Positions 23,019 through 34,127 of a stretch of 64,000 bases of DNA are shown here, in pieces. The stretch is taken from the NCBI GenBank assembly GCA_963576785.1, contig OY756143.1, positions 558,001-622,000 of the forward strand, in the 5' to 3' direction. The notes beneath the pieces are model-generated. The model saw nothing but the letters and a program-made list of their open reading frames with translations, searched no databases and was not told where the DNA came from. This DNA is from Chlorophyllum brunneum (taxonomy: Eukaryota > Basidiomycota > Agaricomycetes > Agaricales > Agaricaceae). The position numbers and the translations under genes were made by a program. The stretch's first letter is position 1. Each line of letters starts with the position of its first letter.

Positions 23019-25115
23019 ATGTTCCTCTCGACGTTCCTCATTCTTGCAGTCAGTGTCGTATTCCAAAAGTTTCATTTTGCTTCATCTGCTTCGACTGAGG
23101 CTGATGCGCATCGGGGAAATGTCGTTGATTTGGGCTATGCAAAGTACCTAGGCAATCGGACGACAACTTGGCCCAACGCAGTCTCATATTTAGGCTTACC
23201 GTATGCTGAACCACCAGTTGGGGACCGACGCTTCCGTTCACCACTTCCATTAAATACGGCACGCGTGGCAAAGGAAGCGAATGGAAAAGTGATCGATGCA
23301 AGGTCATACCCTGACTTCTGCATCCAAGGGGCACTCTTCCCTGGCAAGTTCAATGTCTTCTAGAACGAAGACGAGCCTTTTACTCACGCACTTTATAGGC
23401 GATCATGGTGGCGCAGGAAGTGAAGACTGCCTGAAGGTGAATGTCTACACCCCCGTTGGTGTCAAATCACGCGCCAAACGTAAGCACTCGCACACTGAAG
23501 TTTGAGTCTATTACACCAATAATTATTCGCAATCAGTTCCAGTCTTAGTATATATCCATGGGGGTGGCTACGTCTTTGGAAATCCAGCGAACTGGCCTTT
23601 TGAGCACTGGATCCAACAAAGCCCAAACGTCGTCATCGTCTCAGTCTACTATCGGCTCAGCGGTTTTGGATTCCTCGCCACACCAGAATTCGCTGATGGA
23701 CAACTTGGCGATCTCAACACGGGATTTTCGGATCAGATTGAAGCCTTGCGGTGGGTTCAGAAGCATATTGACAAGTTCGGCGGAGATCCGAACAAGGTAA
23801 CAATCAATGGCGAAAGTGCTGGCGGATCATCGATCGAATTGCATTTGATCGCCAGCTCTGGGAAGGAAGAGCTATTCAGGGGTGCAATTGCACAGAGTGT
23901 TTATAGAACGCCTTTGCCAACACCTGAGCAGCAGGAGGTTGGTTGTAGCTTGGCCTTGAACCCAGGAAAGAAGGTTGATGCTATCCTATTCTTAGCCCCT
24001 ATTCAATGCGTTCGCATCCCATGCCGGCTGCGGCTCTGGTCAGGTGAAGGACAAAGTGGCTTGTTTGCGGTCTGCAAGTATTAGTGCGCTAGCTATCGCG
24101 CAAGATAATGTCACTGCAACGCTGTGAGTAAGCTGTTTCCACGCTACTTCACACATCCTTATCGCCCACGTTAGTCTAGGGTATAATGCCTTCCATCCAG
24201 TAGTAGACAAGGAAGTCATTGTCGATTTTCCGACAAGACTGATCCGAAATGGGGTTTTCAGAAAGGTTGCGCTCATTGTTGGGTAAGGCTATCTTTGAAT
24301 GCGTCCAGTACCCTGATCAGACACGCTTTGCTGTAGAGCAACGACAAACGAAACGGTTGTAGGCGGTGCGAGCATCGCAGCAGCAGCTCAAACGTTCTTC
24401 CCTTCTCTCACGGATCAGGGCGTGAGCGCTATCGAGGAGGCGAGTTTCATGCTACATATAGGTAAAAAATTCATTCTGAACGAGCGCCTCGCAGGCGTAT
24501 CCAAGCTCGGCTTTCGCTTCAGAGGCATTGAGACAGCAAACAGCGACAGGTGATTTCTCGTTACGGTGTGCTGTGAGTGCCACCAATTTCACCATCCAGG
24601 ATTCCTAATCCATGGTTTTTAGCGTCCTATCCTCGCTTCAGCATGGGACGCCGCCCACGTCAAAACCTGGACATATCGGTATGACCAACCTGACCCCGCT
24701 GGAGGCAGTTCATCTACCGACCACGCTGCAGAGAACTACATGATGTTCCGTGGCACGCATACAGGGTGCGCGCGCCCACATTAATTTCCCTCCCTCTCTT
24801 AACACTTAAGGATTTTTCAGTATCAATGGAACAACGACATTCTCAACCTTCAACCCATCAGAGATCGCATTCTCGCAAGAACTCATTGCGTATTGGCTTT
24901 CCTTCGTCCGGACACTCAACCCTAATACTCACAAACTTGCCCGCGCACCTGCCTGGCCACAATACGGAGCCAAAATGAGGAATAGGATTGTGTTGAATGA
25001 AGGGCCTGCCGATTCGGATGTGGATAAGGTTAGCGGGAGCCATGTTGAGCTTGGCGATGACGAAGTTGAAAGGTGTAACGTTGTCGCTGGGTTGGTTGGG
25101 CAGATGCAGAATTGA
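23019..25115 (+). CDS. Secreted type-B carboxylesterase/lipase
   Basis: It hydrolyses carboxylic esters; the substrate is unknown. I chose the ATG at 23019 because it begins a typical signal peptide (MFLSTFLILAVSVVFQ); the open frame continues upstream to 22845. Family landmarks in order: VSYLGLPYAEPPVGDRRF, EDCLKVNVYTP, the oxyanion loop VYIHGGGYVFGNP, VSVYYRLSGFGFLATPEF, SDQIEALRWVQKHIDKFGGD and the nucleophile elbow INGESAGGSS near 23815. Then come VVDKEVIVDFPTRLI, ATTNETVVGG, a YRYDQPDPAGG segment, and the region of the catalytic His (DHAAENYMMFRGTHTGINGT). The stop is at 25113-25115. The first intron (23344-23398) appears to use a GC donor. No frame-breaking lesion was seen. Confidence 0.92.
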
Positions 25116-25426
25116 CCGTTGGATGCTATATCGAAACACTGCTGTAATGGACTACAAGGCTCTAACAATCTAGATATCAGTTTTCATACAAATACGATTG
25201 TACCTTCGCCTACAAAGACCAGTGAAAAATACTCACAAGTAACCTATCTCTTCTCTGCCTCCTAGACACTGTGAATTCGTTTGTCGTTGGCATCTAGGGT
25301 AAATACACTGGATCAGATGCTTAAATTATTTGATCACCTCATGTCTGCGCTGTCCATTAACACTCTGCCTCATGCTCAGCGTGTTGTTACGAGTTTTCAC
25401 CCCAACACCCTCGTACCAACTAGTTC
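25116..25426. other. Short spacer before the kinase pseudogene
   Basis: No gene recognised. It may hold the promoter or an earlier exon of the decayed kinase gene. Confidence 0.4.
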
Positions 25427-27530
25427 ATGGATCCAACAACCAGGGTCCCTACCGGTGATCATGCACGACAAGACACTTGCCGTACTTTGATATCACAGAT
25501 CATCGAAGACTCTGCTAGCACGACCTGTATCACCGGGCTCACCGGTGAGGATGCACAGCACATTGCTGACTTTCTCACCGTAGTACGCTGGCCTTTCAAT
25601 AATTTAACACCGGTATCTAATGAACCTGCTCCTAAGATTCTTCAAGAGGACAGTATTCTCGACACCAAGGAGGGCAAATATCTTCTCAATGTCCTTCGTG
25701 AACTTACAAAATCGGCCCAGGTCTTCCCGCAGTGCTACATAATACGAGGGGTCCAGTTCGATTTCAGCGAACCCCAAGGAAGAGGTGGATTTGCCGACAT
25801 TTTTCAGGGGAGTTATCGAGGTCAAAGGGTTTGTGACAAAGCTATTCGCGCGTCTCAAAACGAGAGCGTCCGGATGTTGAGGGTAAGCTGACCGTACCAC
25901 TCCCTGTTACGGAGGCTCAGGAGCGGAATTGTAGGCGTATGCAAAGGAGATCATTCTGTTGGCCCATCTCTCGCACCTGAATATACTACCATTTTACGGT
26001 ATATCTTTGACGGAGTTACAGAAAATGCATCATTTCTCCCTGGATGGACAAGGGTTACCTCTTTATGTACCTTCGGAGGTGTCCTCAGACGCCTCGCATA
26101 CCCCTGGTAGGATGTCCATCAGCCCTCAGCGAAAGACGACCAATGATCGATGATCACTAGGTTCTCGATATCATCACTGGGTTGCGATACTTGCATCGGC
26201 TAAATGGTGACCTCAAAGCCGTAAGTTATTCTCACAATCTTGAACGAAAGCTGAGTGCTAGAAAGCAAAACATCCTTGTCTCGGACGATGGACGAGCGTT
26301 GATTGCCGACTTCGGAATATCGCGTATTGCAATGACCGCAATGCGGGCCTCCACCCGAATGGCAAATGGTACATTGCGCTGGACAGCTCCGGAGTTCTTT
26401 ATGGATGATAGAGATGACGCTCCGCCGCCAACATTCCAAAGCGACGTGTGGTCGTTCAGCTGTGTTTGCTACGAGGTACGATTTATCCGGTCCGGGGTCA
26501 GGTCCAGCTTACGTTACACAAGGTCTTTACGTGCAAGGTCCCGTTTCATCATTATACCACAGATTGTCGTTTGCTGTTTGCCTTCGCAAAGCGTAATGAA
26601 ATCCCACGCCGACCGGCAAATGAGGATCAGCTGGGGACCATCAGTGATTGTATGGGGGATTTGATGACGAGGTGTTGGAACTACACTCCTGGCGACCGGC
26701 CGGCCTGACTGTGAAAAAATTCATCGCATTATGGGAATCCAGGACGAACAAGTAGGAGGACCTTCAGGATACCTCAGTTTTCCTTGGGAGATGTCTGGAG
26801 TTGCAGTAGACTATGACGCTGTGCACCACATTCTGTTGCATTCGAGCGGGAACTTTGACCGTGTTTGGGCCGATGGGAACAACCAAAGCGCAAGTGCCAA
26901 GTCTGAAGGGAGCAGCGATGCAAATGCCAGTGGAGGTCTCGTCTCATCATCCTCTTCAGGATCTACTCCACCAGGGCGTGTTCCGCCTGTCGAGCCCGGA
27001 GAGTGCAGCGATGCGAACGCCATTGGAGATCTCATCCGATCCTCTCCACGATCCCCTCCAATCGGTGCAAAAGGTAATTTCAAGCTTTTAGCTCTACGCC
27101 CTGCTAAGGTCATCGCCAGAAGAGGCTTCTACGACAGGAGAAATCAACCACCCAGAACTGTGAGTCGTTCTCAACAATTCGAGAAAAACATGAGATAACA
27201 TATTCTTTATCTTTAACACAAGACTGTACCCCCTCCCCTCCTTCAAAAAGGCGAGCGCATGTTGGCTACCCGTAAGCTTGCTTTTACTGATGTTGGCCTA
27301 GGTTCTGTACCGGACCGCAGATACAAACCCTCCACGTAAACAGCCTTGGAACCTTCCAGACGTAGTACAAGATGTAACGGTAGAAGAACTGAAGGAAACT
27401 GACACAGTAGTAGTGTGAGAGTTTATCTGACTAGATTGAGAGCTCATCGTCCCTAGGTTGTTTGGTCCAGCTGGATCGGGGAAGAGCTCGGTTTGTCATA
27501 TGTTCAAGAGCCTACAGGCTGATCCTCACC
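25427..27530 (+). pseudogene. Decayed TKL-like kinase with C-terminal P-loop NTPase, truncated
   Basis: A helical N-terminal region (about 150 codons) precedes kinase motifs: GRGGFADIFQGSYRG (Gly loop), VCDKAIRAS (Lys), HLNILPFYGISL, NILVSDDGRALIADFGISRI (DFG), TLRWTAPEFF (APE), SDVWSFSCVCYE and MTRCWNYTPGDRP. It carries several lesions. There is a 1-nt frame change near 26010 after GISLTEL. The catalytic loop at 26201-26212 reads YLHRLNGDLK, lacking the residues that normally bring in H-x-D. A CCGGCCGG repeat at 26696-26703 looks like a 4-bp duplication and shifts the frame just before CEKIHRIMG. Downstream a Ser/Pro-rich linker and further exons lead to VVVLFGPAGSGKSS, a Walker A motif at about 27463-27495. 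The sequence then loses similarity where the transposon island starts. The host function is unknown. Confidence 0.72.
27463..27495 (+). other. Walker A (P-loop) motif of the truncated NTPase
   Basis: GPAGSGKSS is read in frame after an intron ending at 27456 and preceded by hydrophobic VVVLF, as in AIG1/NACHT/dynamin-type P-loop proteins. No Walker B is left because the coding sequence ends about 40 bases later. Confidence 0.7.
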
Positions 27531-27952
27531 CTCAATACATAGTTTATTAGTACTCTCACTGGCCAGTCCATCCTTACCACTAAAGCACTCTGCACTTGGT
27601 TCCTCAAATCTGATCATCACTGCCTGACCTTTTACCATACCCCCTCCAAATGCAAATTTGGTATTTAATGCAAGATGCATGACTGGCTTCAAACAGTTGC
27701 CTGGCCCAATTGATGTCAAGATCAATGAGTACCCCACTCTATCAATTACCTCCGACAAAAATCAGCCAAACAAGCCCTTTACATATGGCAAGATATGTTT
27801 TTCTTTACCACTTACAGCAGTAGCTTCTTCCTCCATTTATGGATGTAAACAAATAGGGCCTCCATACTACTTTTCTATCTCAACTCCAGTCCATGGATAT
27901 AAGAATGCAGATACTCACCACAGCTCTTTGTGCAAGTATGCCAAGCTATCTT
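27531..27952 (+). pseudogene. Remnant of a LINE-like element, left part
   Basis: This AT-rich sequence lies directly left of the chromovirus. Its last codons join across the duplicated ATCTT with the right part (34446-34680) into one frame reading VCQAILCYTPIREYQLRFFP. That resembles the C-terminal end of fungal non-LTR reverse transcriptase/RNase H proteins. Several stops interrupt the left part. The exact junction with the kinase gene is not visible. Confidence 0.4.
27948..27952. repeat. Target-site duplication of the chromovirus (left)
   Basis: ATCTT directly before the left LTR. The same five bases follow the right LTR at 34441-34445. Confidence 0.95.
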
Positions 27953-28252
27953 TGTTACGACCTTAGTCTCTGACTCAGGTTGCAAGCCTTTGGATAAAGG
28001 AAAGGAAGTAGAGAAGGGAAGAAGGGATGATACGATTGGTAAAGTGTAAGGAATACATCAAGTATTACTTCACTTTATATACTAGTGGTAGAGGCTAATA
28101 ATAAGGGAGTCGAGTAATGGAGTCAGAGGAGACGAGTAGAACGAGTCAGGTAGGAGGCACAGCCTCTAGGGTGATACAGGAGATGAAACGAGTATGAGAG
28201 TACACGAGGTAACGGGCGCATGATAGGAATGAACGGTCTATGATTCGTAACA
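27953..28252 (-). repeat. Chromovirus 3' LTR (element sense)
   Basis: 300 bp with TG...CA ends. Compared with the other LTR it has TG for CG once, CG for TG once, and one T/A change. Confidence 0.97.
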
Positions 28253-28267
28253 ATACCTCCTTTTCAA
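28253..28267 (-). other. Chromovirus polypurine tract
   Basis: In element sense this reads TTGAAAAGGAGGTAT immediately before the 3' LTR. That is the expected place and composition for the plus-strand primer. Confidence 0.8.
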
Positions 28268-28359
28268 GCTTCATGTCCTCATGATACGTATTACTGTAAA
28301 GGTCCTTTGTAGAGTAAGGCATATGGGGTTTGGTGATGGTAATAAAACGCGACGAGTGT

Positions 28360-29196
28360 TTACTCGTTCATAGGTACGGCCGCGCCCAGGGCTCTGGCCA
28401 AGTCCTTCTTGTTTCCTCCGATGAGAGGTGCTTTGTCAACACGGTGTAAGCCAATCCAGAGGGGTGCGTGTGGCGGTCCTTCTTTGAACAGGAAGTGGGT
28501 GTGATTGTTGTACGTGGTGTTGTCGTTGGTGTGGTTGCTTAACAGTTTGTACACGATGTCCTTCCAGTAATCGTTGTCCTTCTCACCTTCTGATTTCAAC
28601 GTATTATATCCTGTCGGCGGGTGGAAAGTCATGGGTGTGATGGGGGGTACTACCGTGGTGAGTATGGTCTGGAGGTGAGCGACTTCTTCTTCGATGTCGG
28701 GGTGGAGTAGTTGGTCGGCGACGGTTCTTTCTTGAGTCTTTTGTTCGTATGTGTGGCAGATGTGATGTCGGATGGGGAACGGGTCGTTGCTAACGAGTAG
28801 TCGGTTAACGATGTGGTGGGAGAGGTTATCTGTGCTTCTTGATTCGTACGTATTGAGTCGTTCGGCTAGAGCTACAAGGATACTGTGCATCCGAGCTCGT
28901 ATGTTGGAGATAACGAGGAGTTGCAAGTCGTCGTTAATCTCGTACAAGTGCCTCTCCAGTTGGTCTCTCCTTCCTTCGTCGATGATGAACTGATTGAGTC
29001 TTGGAGTGGCGTCGGATAATGTGTCCATAATTTTCGAGGCTCCTTCTTGGGTTGCCTTTACTGCTGCTCCCAATAGTATTATGGTGTCGACTAGTGTTTC
29101 TCCTTCTACGATTTCTTCATGGTTGGTCCTTTCTGGTACGAGTTCTTCGAATTCTTTGAGGTAGGGATACGGGGTAAGTTGGCGTTCGGCAGGCAT
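28360..29196 (-). CDS. Extra ORF (ORF3) of the chromovirus, unknown function
   Basis: This is an intact 278-codon frame in element sense between the chromodomain and the 3' LTR. It begins MPAERQLTPYPYLKEFEEL and is mostly helical in look, with segments such as LVDTIILLGAAVKATQEGASK and an Asn/His/Thr-rich patch (NHTNDNTTYNNHTH) near the C-terminus. I see no signal peptide, no membrane segment typical of an envelope protein, no zinc knuckle and no catalytic motif that I know. It has no in-frame stop, although gag-pol of the same copy has three. I do not recognise the family. It could be an accessory protein or a captured host fragment. Confidence 0.7.
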   Translation of the reverse strand: MPAERQLTPYPYLKEFEELVPERTNHEEIVEGETLVDTIILLGAAVKATQEGASKIMDTLSDATPRLNQFIIDEGRRDQLERHLYEINDDLQLLVISNIRARMHSILVALAERLNTYESRSTDNLSHHIVNRLLVSNDPFPIRHHICHTYEQKTQERTVADQLLHPDIEEEVAHLQTILTTVVPPITPMTFHPPTGYNTLKSEGEKDNDYWKDIVYKLLSNHTNDNTTYNNHTHFLFKEGPPHAPLWIGLHRVDKAPLIGGNKKDLARALGAAVPMNE

Positions 29197-29293
29197 GGTG
29201 TGTTGTAGAGATAGTTGGCAAAATCAAGGGTGAAGTGAATACCATGAGTGATGCGGTGAGTGTAGTGGTTACTTGAGATGTGAGGTTTGTTGT

Positions 29294-29452
29294 TCATAAT
29301 TGCTGCTTTTTACCTCCCCTTTTTATAGGTTTTGTCCTCGAAATCTTGCTTACGAATTCTTGTACCGCTTCCTTGGCACTGTCTAAGTTTGTTTCGTCTT
29401 CCCATGTATCTTCTTCGGACGTATATCCTTTCCAGTGTACTAGGTATTGTTT
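29294..29452 (-). pseudogene. Chromodomain end of integrase, after in-frame TGA
   Basis: Directly after the TGA at 29453-29455 the same frame continues KQYLVHWKGYTSEEDTWEDE and about 30 further residues to a TGA at 29294-29296. Together with YEVDEIRGHR before the stop it forms a standard chromodomain (aromatic cage Y, W and Y present), which in related elements directs integration to marked chromatin. The stop falls in the first beta-hairpin. Confidence 0.88.
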
Positions 29453-30670
29453 TCATTTTCCTTTTGTGCGGTGTCCTCGGATTTCGTCTACTTCGTAGTG
29501 TTCCTCATCATTGACTATCTCGGGGATCGGTGGTGGTGGAGTGCGCTGGCTGTCATACTCGGGGTTATGATAGGGGGAAAGTAGTCTGCTGTTGAACACA
29601 TCGTGTATCGCCCATGTTTCAGGTAGCTCCAGGCGGTAGCTTGTTTCTCCTATTTTTTCCTTTACTCGGAAGGGTCCGTATCTTTTGTGATCTAGTTTTT
29701 TCGTTGGTCTTGTTGTCTTAATATTGTCTGCTTCCAGCCAAATTTGGTCTCCTGCTTGGTACTCGTGTTCTGGCTTTGTGCTGTTCCGTTTCTCCATCTG
29801 TACCTGGTTTTGTTGGAGCATCTTGATCGTCTCTTGGCGTATGTCTTGTAGTTCTTGTATTCTTTCCGTGATTGCTGGAGCCTTGATCTCGTTTGAGATG
29901 TCTCCTTTCCATGGGTGTCGTCCGTATACTATCTGGAACGGTGAATGTCCTGTGGCACTATGTGTTTTATCGTTATACTGGAATTCTGCCGTACTAAGCC
30001 ATTTCTTCCAGTTGTTCTGTGCATGATTGATTACATTCCTGAGGTAGGCCTCAACCTCTTGGTTGATGCGCTCCGTTTGACCGTCTGTTTGTGGATGGTA
30101 TGCCGTGGATAGGTTACGTTGGGTGCCGGTTGCTCTGCAAAGTTCCACCATGAATTTTGATGTGAATTGTGGACCTCTGTCACTGATGATCCTGCGTGGT
30201 ATCCCATGTTGTCTCCATATGTCGTCCCGATATATATCTCCTAACTCTTCGGATGATAGGGTGGTGTTAACTGCCCGTAGTCTGATCATTTTGCTGAAAC
30301 GATCAACGATGACAAGTATCGCGTCGTATCCCTCCGATTCTGGCAGTGGTCCTATCATGTCGATTGATATCTCTTCCCATGGTCCGGTGGGTATTGGTAG
30401 CGGGTGGAGATGTGTGGTAGGTCGTGTTCGGAGTATTTTGTTTCGCTGACATGTGTCACATCCCTTGATGTATCGTTTAACATCATTGCGCATTTGTGGC
30501 CACCAATATGTCCTTTTGAGGAGTTCGATCATTCTGTGTTGTCCCGGGTGTCCTACGTCCGTTTTGTCGTGGTGTTGTTGGAGTATTTCTTGGCGTAACT
30601 CGGTGTTTGGTGGTACATATATTCTCCCTTCGAAGATGGGTAATCCATCAGATTCCCATATTTCCTCTGG
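29453..30670 (-). pseudogene. Chromovirus integrase
   Basis: The frame continues directly after the TGA at 30671-30673 with PEEIWESDGLPIFEGRIYVP. It then shows the HHCC zinc domain (HHDKTDVGHPGQHR ... CDTCQRNK). The DDE core follows: IDMIGPLPESEGYDAILVIV, IISDRGPQFTSKFM, and HPQTDGQTERINQEVE with the catalytic Glu. A GPY/F-like end (KRYGPFRVKEKIGETSYRLE) leads to the chromodomain. The catalytic D, D and E are all present. Confidence 0.93.
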
Positions 30671-32821
30671 TCATTTCTCTTTTTCTCTTAACCACTGTGT
30701 TTCTCTCCTCTGCTCCTTTCGTAGTCGGTGTTTCAGGTCTTCTTCTCCCGATATATCCCACATCCGTCTGATCTCGGTGGTAGTGTTGTCGAATAAGTGG
30801 TTGGGTAATAGCGTGATATCTGTGTTGTCCCTGGTTGTGTCCGTTTTCGCTAGTCTTGATAACACATCTGCTTTTGTGTTTGTTTTACCGGGTATGTGTT
30901 TTAACGTGTAGTGATATTCCTGTAGTTCCAGTTGCCATCTCGCTTGTCGCCCAGTGAGTTGTTGCGGTTTCCTAAAATATTCCAAGTTCTTGTGGTCCGT
31001 CCATATCTCGAATGGTTTGTCGGCGTCGAGTAGGTATTGTCTCCAAGTTTTGATTGCTTCTCGGATTGCCAATAATTCTTTGTCGTAGATTTGGTAATTT
31101 CGTTCTGCCGGTGTCATTGTTCTTGAGTGGAAGGCGATTGGGTGCCATTGGTTATCCTGGTCTTGTGATAGTACCGCTCCTACTCCGTATCCTGATGCGT
31201 CTACTTCCACTCTATATTGTCCTTTATCTCGGGGCATTGCTAGTACTGGTTCGTTCATTATTTTCTTCTTGATTTTTTCAAATGCTTGCTGTTGCCGTTC
31301 TGACCATGACCATTGCGCGTCTTTCTTTTTGAGTTCATGTAGTGGTGTCGCTATGTTACTGAAGTCTTGTATGAATCGTCGGTAGAAATTTGCAAAGCCG
31401 AGGAATTTTTCGACATCCTTCACGGATTTGGGTGTTGGCCATTCCCTTACTGCTTTCACCTTCTCTTCCTCCATTTTAACGCTGCCCTGTCCTACCACAA
31501 AGCCCAGTATGGGTATTTCCTTCGCGTCGAACATACATTTTGATCGTTTGAAGTAGAGCTGGTGTTTGGCTGCAATATCTAAGAACCGTGTCGTTCTTTT
31601 CTCGAGTTCTTCCTGTGTGGTTCCTGGAATGACGAAATCGTCCATGTAGTTGACAAGCGTTCCTTCATGTAATAGTTCTCGGAATATCGTGTTCATCATT
31701 CTTTGGAAGGTTGCCGGTGAATTGCTCATTCCGAAGAACATGACCGTAGGTTCAAATAATCCGTTGTTTGTCACGAACGCTGCCTTCCATTCGTCTCCTT
31801 TCCTGATTCTGACGTTGTTGTATCCCCAAATGATGTCGAGCTTATTAAACACTTTTGCATCCTTTAGTCGGTCTAGAACTTCGCTTATAAGTGGTAGTGG
31901 CGTTTTATCTTTGATAGTGTGTTCATTCAGCTTCTTGTAATCTTGTACTAGGCGTTTTGTTCCGTCTTTTTTTGGTATAAAGAAGCATGGGGTGGCGTAG
32001 GGGGATTGTGATGGTCTGATACGTCCTGAGGCGAGGTTTTTGTCGAGGAATTTTTGTAGTTCCTGTTTTTCTGTTACTGTCATTGGGTAAACTTTGGACT
32101 GCAGTACCGGAGGTGCATCCTCTGACAGATTTATCTCGTGGTCCCATACCGTATGTGCGGGTAGATTATCAAAGTTCTTTTTGTTGAATAAATGGGTGTA
32201 CTGTCGGAGGTATGGTGGTAGATCTTCATCGTCCGTCCGGTCCGCCTTTTTCTCTTCAATGTGTTCCTTGACTGTCCGTATTCTCTTGTTGAACTGTATG
32301 TCACTATGTGATATTTTGCAATCTTCTGGACATCTCGTGAATCGTATGACATGATTGTTCCAATCGATTTCCGGGTTATGTTTAACCAGCCAATCGTGTC
32401 CCAGGTATAAGTCCGCGCTTTCTAATTGTGTTACTAGAGCGTCGATTTGTTCCGTGTGGTTGCCGTTGTTTAGTACCAATTGTGCTTTGTCTGTTATTTC
32501 CCCCTTTCTATTCTCCGTTCCATCGGCATTGATTACTTTGATTGGGGTTTCCAGGGCTTTAGTCGGGATCTGTTCTTTTTCTACTGTTCGTTGTGCTATG
32601 CACGTGTGGGTGCATCCGGAGTCTACCAGAGTTGTAATTGGTTTGCGTCCTTTTCTTGTTTGGATTGTTGAGTCGAGGAGAAGTTCGTGCGTAGAGTTTC
32701 GTTTTTGGGGAATCACGTATCGTCTATTGTGTGATAAAACAGAAACTCTAGTTTTATTGGCTCGCGGGTTTGCGCCTACTCGGAGCCTTCGACAAAATCC
32801 TCTTTCTCCTCTATTTCTTGT
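30671..32821 (-). pseudogene. Chromovirus protease, reverse transcriptase and RNase H
   Basis: Pol is open from 32821 in the -1 frame relative to gag, overlapping gag's end by 46 nt, so expression by -1 frameshifting is plausible. The protease carries TLVDSGCTHTCI. RT shows LDKNLASGRIRPSQSPYATP, FFIPKKDG, FNKLDIIWGYNNVRI, FGMSNSPATFQRMMN and the catalytic YMDD at about 31640. RNase H has VEVDASGYGVGAVLSQDQ, AERNYQIYDKELLAI and WTDHKNLEYF. The frame ends at a TGA at 30671-30673, beyond which the same frame continues into integrase. Confidence 0.95.
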
Positions 32822-33024
32822 TCATCCTCCTCGTTGACTTCTCTGATATGGGCTTTCTTGGGTGCCCGGCAGTTCTTCGAGATGTGGCCCTGTTTACCGC
32901 AATTGTAACACATTATTTTGGTGTACGTGACTTTTGTCTTCTTCCTGCAGTATTTGGCAATATGCCCATAGAGGTTACAATTGTAGCACCTCGGTTTTCC
33001 AGCCTGATCGGTGTCTGCCCTTTG
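32776..33024 (-). pseudogene. Chromovirus nucleocapsid with two CCHC zinc knuckles
   Basis: In the same frame as gag, right after its TGA, 82 codons follow with CYNCNLYGHIAKYC and CYNCGKQGHISKNC, two classic C-x2-C-x4-H-x4-C RNA-binding knuckles. An acidic tail then ends at a TAG. The TGA therefore separates capsid from nucleocapsid in this copy. Confidence 0.93.
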
Positions 33025-34047
33025 TCATCCTATCTCCATGGGTTGTCCTCTTCCCCCATAGATAACTCCGGTGGTGGTTTTGATATCTCCTCTAGTGATG
33101 TCCGTTGCTTCGTAACCTTGTCCTACTGCGAGGATCGTGGTTTTCCATTTGCTGTATGTTGTTGGGACGGAGGTTGTCGGGTAACCTACTATGGTTCGAA
33201 TAATGTCTGCTCGGGTGTGGCGCTTGAGAAGGAATATCGCGTGTGTGTCGTCTGTTCCTGCTTGGGCTCTCAATGCTTCGAATTCGATTAAGAAGTCTGC
33301 TGTGTTCTTCTTTCCCTGTTTGAATGTTTCTATTTCTCCTTCTGCTATGGCTTTCCTATTCCCCAAGGAGAATGTGGCTTCTACTTCTTTCGTAAAGTCC
33401 TCCCAAGCCGGTGTTTTCTTATTCTGGATGGCTTGTAGTTGCGTGTTGGCGTAAGGACCTGCTAGTCCTCCTTTCATCCTTGCCAAAATGGCTACTATTT
33501 TCTGTTCTTCTTCATCTATCTTGTTGAACATTAGCCATAAGGATATGGCTCTCCACCAATCGTCAAATTTGGTCTTATCCCCATTGAAATATCCTGGTTC
33601 CGGGGCTAGGTTCTTTGGTACGTTGATTTCGTCTGTCATTTCCGGTTCTAACTCTGGTTCGCTGTATTCGTTTTCGTATGTCTCGGCGATTTCTCTATCA
33701 GCTGTGGCGTCGGTGACTTCTGTGTCGAATTCAGTTTCAAATAAAGCTGCGTCGATTTCTTCTTCAAACGGAGTTGGTTCTTCGTCTGTGCTGTGTTCGG
33801 ATTCTTCTTCGTAGGTCTCGGCGATATCTATATCGGATGTGTTCTCGGCGACTTCTGTGTCGAATTCGGTTTCAAATAGAGCTGTGCTTTCGTCTACGCT
33901 GTGTTCGGATTTTTGCCGTTTAAGGCCTTCAGGGATTTCTGGTTCTGTTGATCGTTTGGATCCTGTTGCTACGGGTGAACCCTGGATATCTGTTGGTCTC
34001 GGAGCTCTCTGTCTTCTCGGTGTTCTTGATGAGCTACTGCTGCTCAT
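33025..34047 (-). CDS. Chromovirus Gag (capsid part)
   Basis: The 340-codon frame starts MSSSSSSRTPRRQRAPRPTD. An acidic region follows with an internal near-duplication (LFETEFDTEV ... IAETYE, twice, about residues 55-130). Then comes the retrotransposon Gag domain (PEPGYFNGDKTKFDDWWRAI ... WEDFTKEVEATFSLGNRKAI ... ADFLIEFEALRAQAGTDD). It ends PMEIG-TGA, directly ahead of the nucleocapsid in frame. Confidence 0.93.
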   Translation of the reverse strand: MSSSSSSRTPRRQRAPRPTDIQGSPVATGSKRSTEPEIPEGLKRQKSEHSVDESTALFETEFDTEVAENTSDIDIAETYEEESEHSTDEEPTPFEEEIDAALFETEFDTEVTDATADREIAETYENEYSEPELEPEMTDEINVPKNLAPEPGYFNGDKTKFDDWWRAISLWLMFNKIDEEEQKIVAILARMKGGLAGPYANTQLQAIQNKKTPAWEDFTKEVEATFSLGNRKAIAEGEIETFKQGKKNTADFLIEFEALRAQAGTDDTHAIFLLKRHTRADIIRTIVGYPTTSVPTTYSKWKTTILAVGQGYEATDITRGDIKTTTGVIYGGRGQPMEIG

Positions 34048-34127
34048 ATACTGTCGTCCTGGTCGGAGGCTATTATTCCAAGCCTAGCTACGAATAGTGG
34101 CACCTCTCTTGCAAGGTGAGTCGAATG

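Noticed and set aside
28360..29196. Envelope gene of a gypsy-type endogenous retrovirus
   Set aside because: The ORF is in the env position but lacks a signal peptide, a fusion peptide and a transmembrane anchor.
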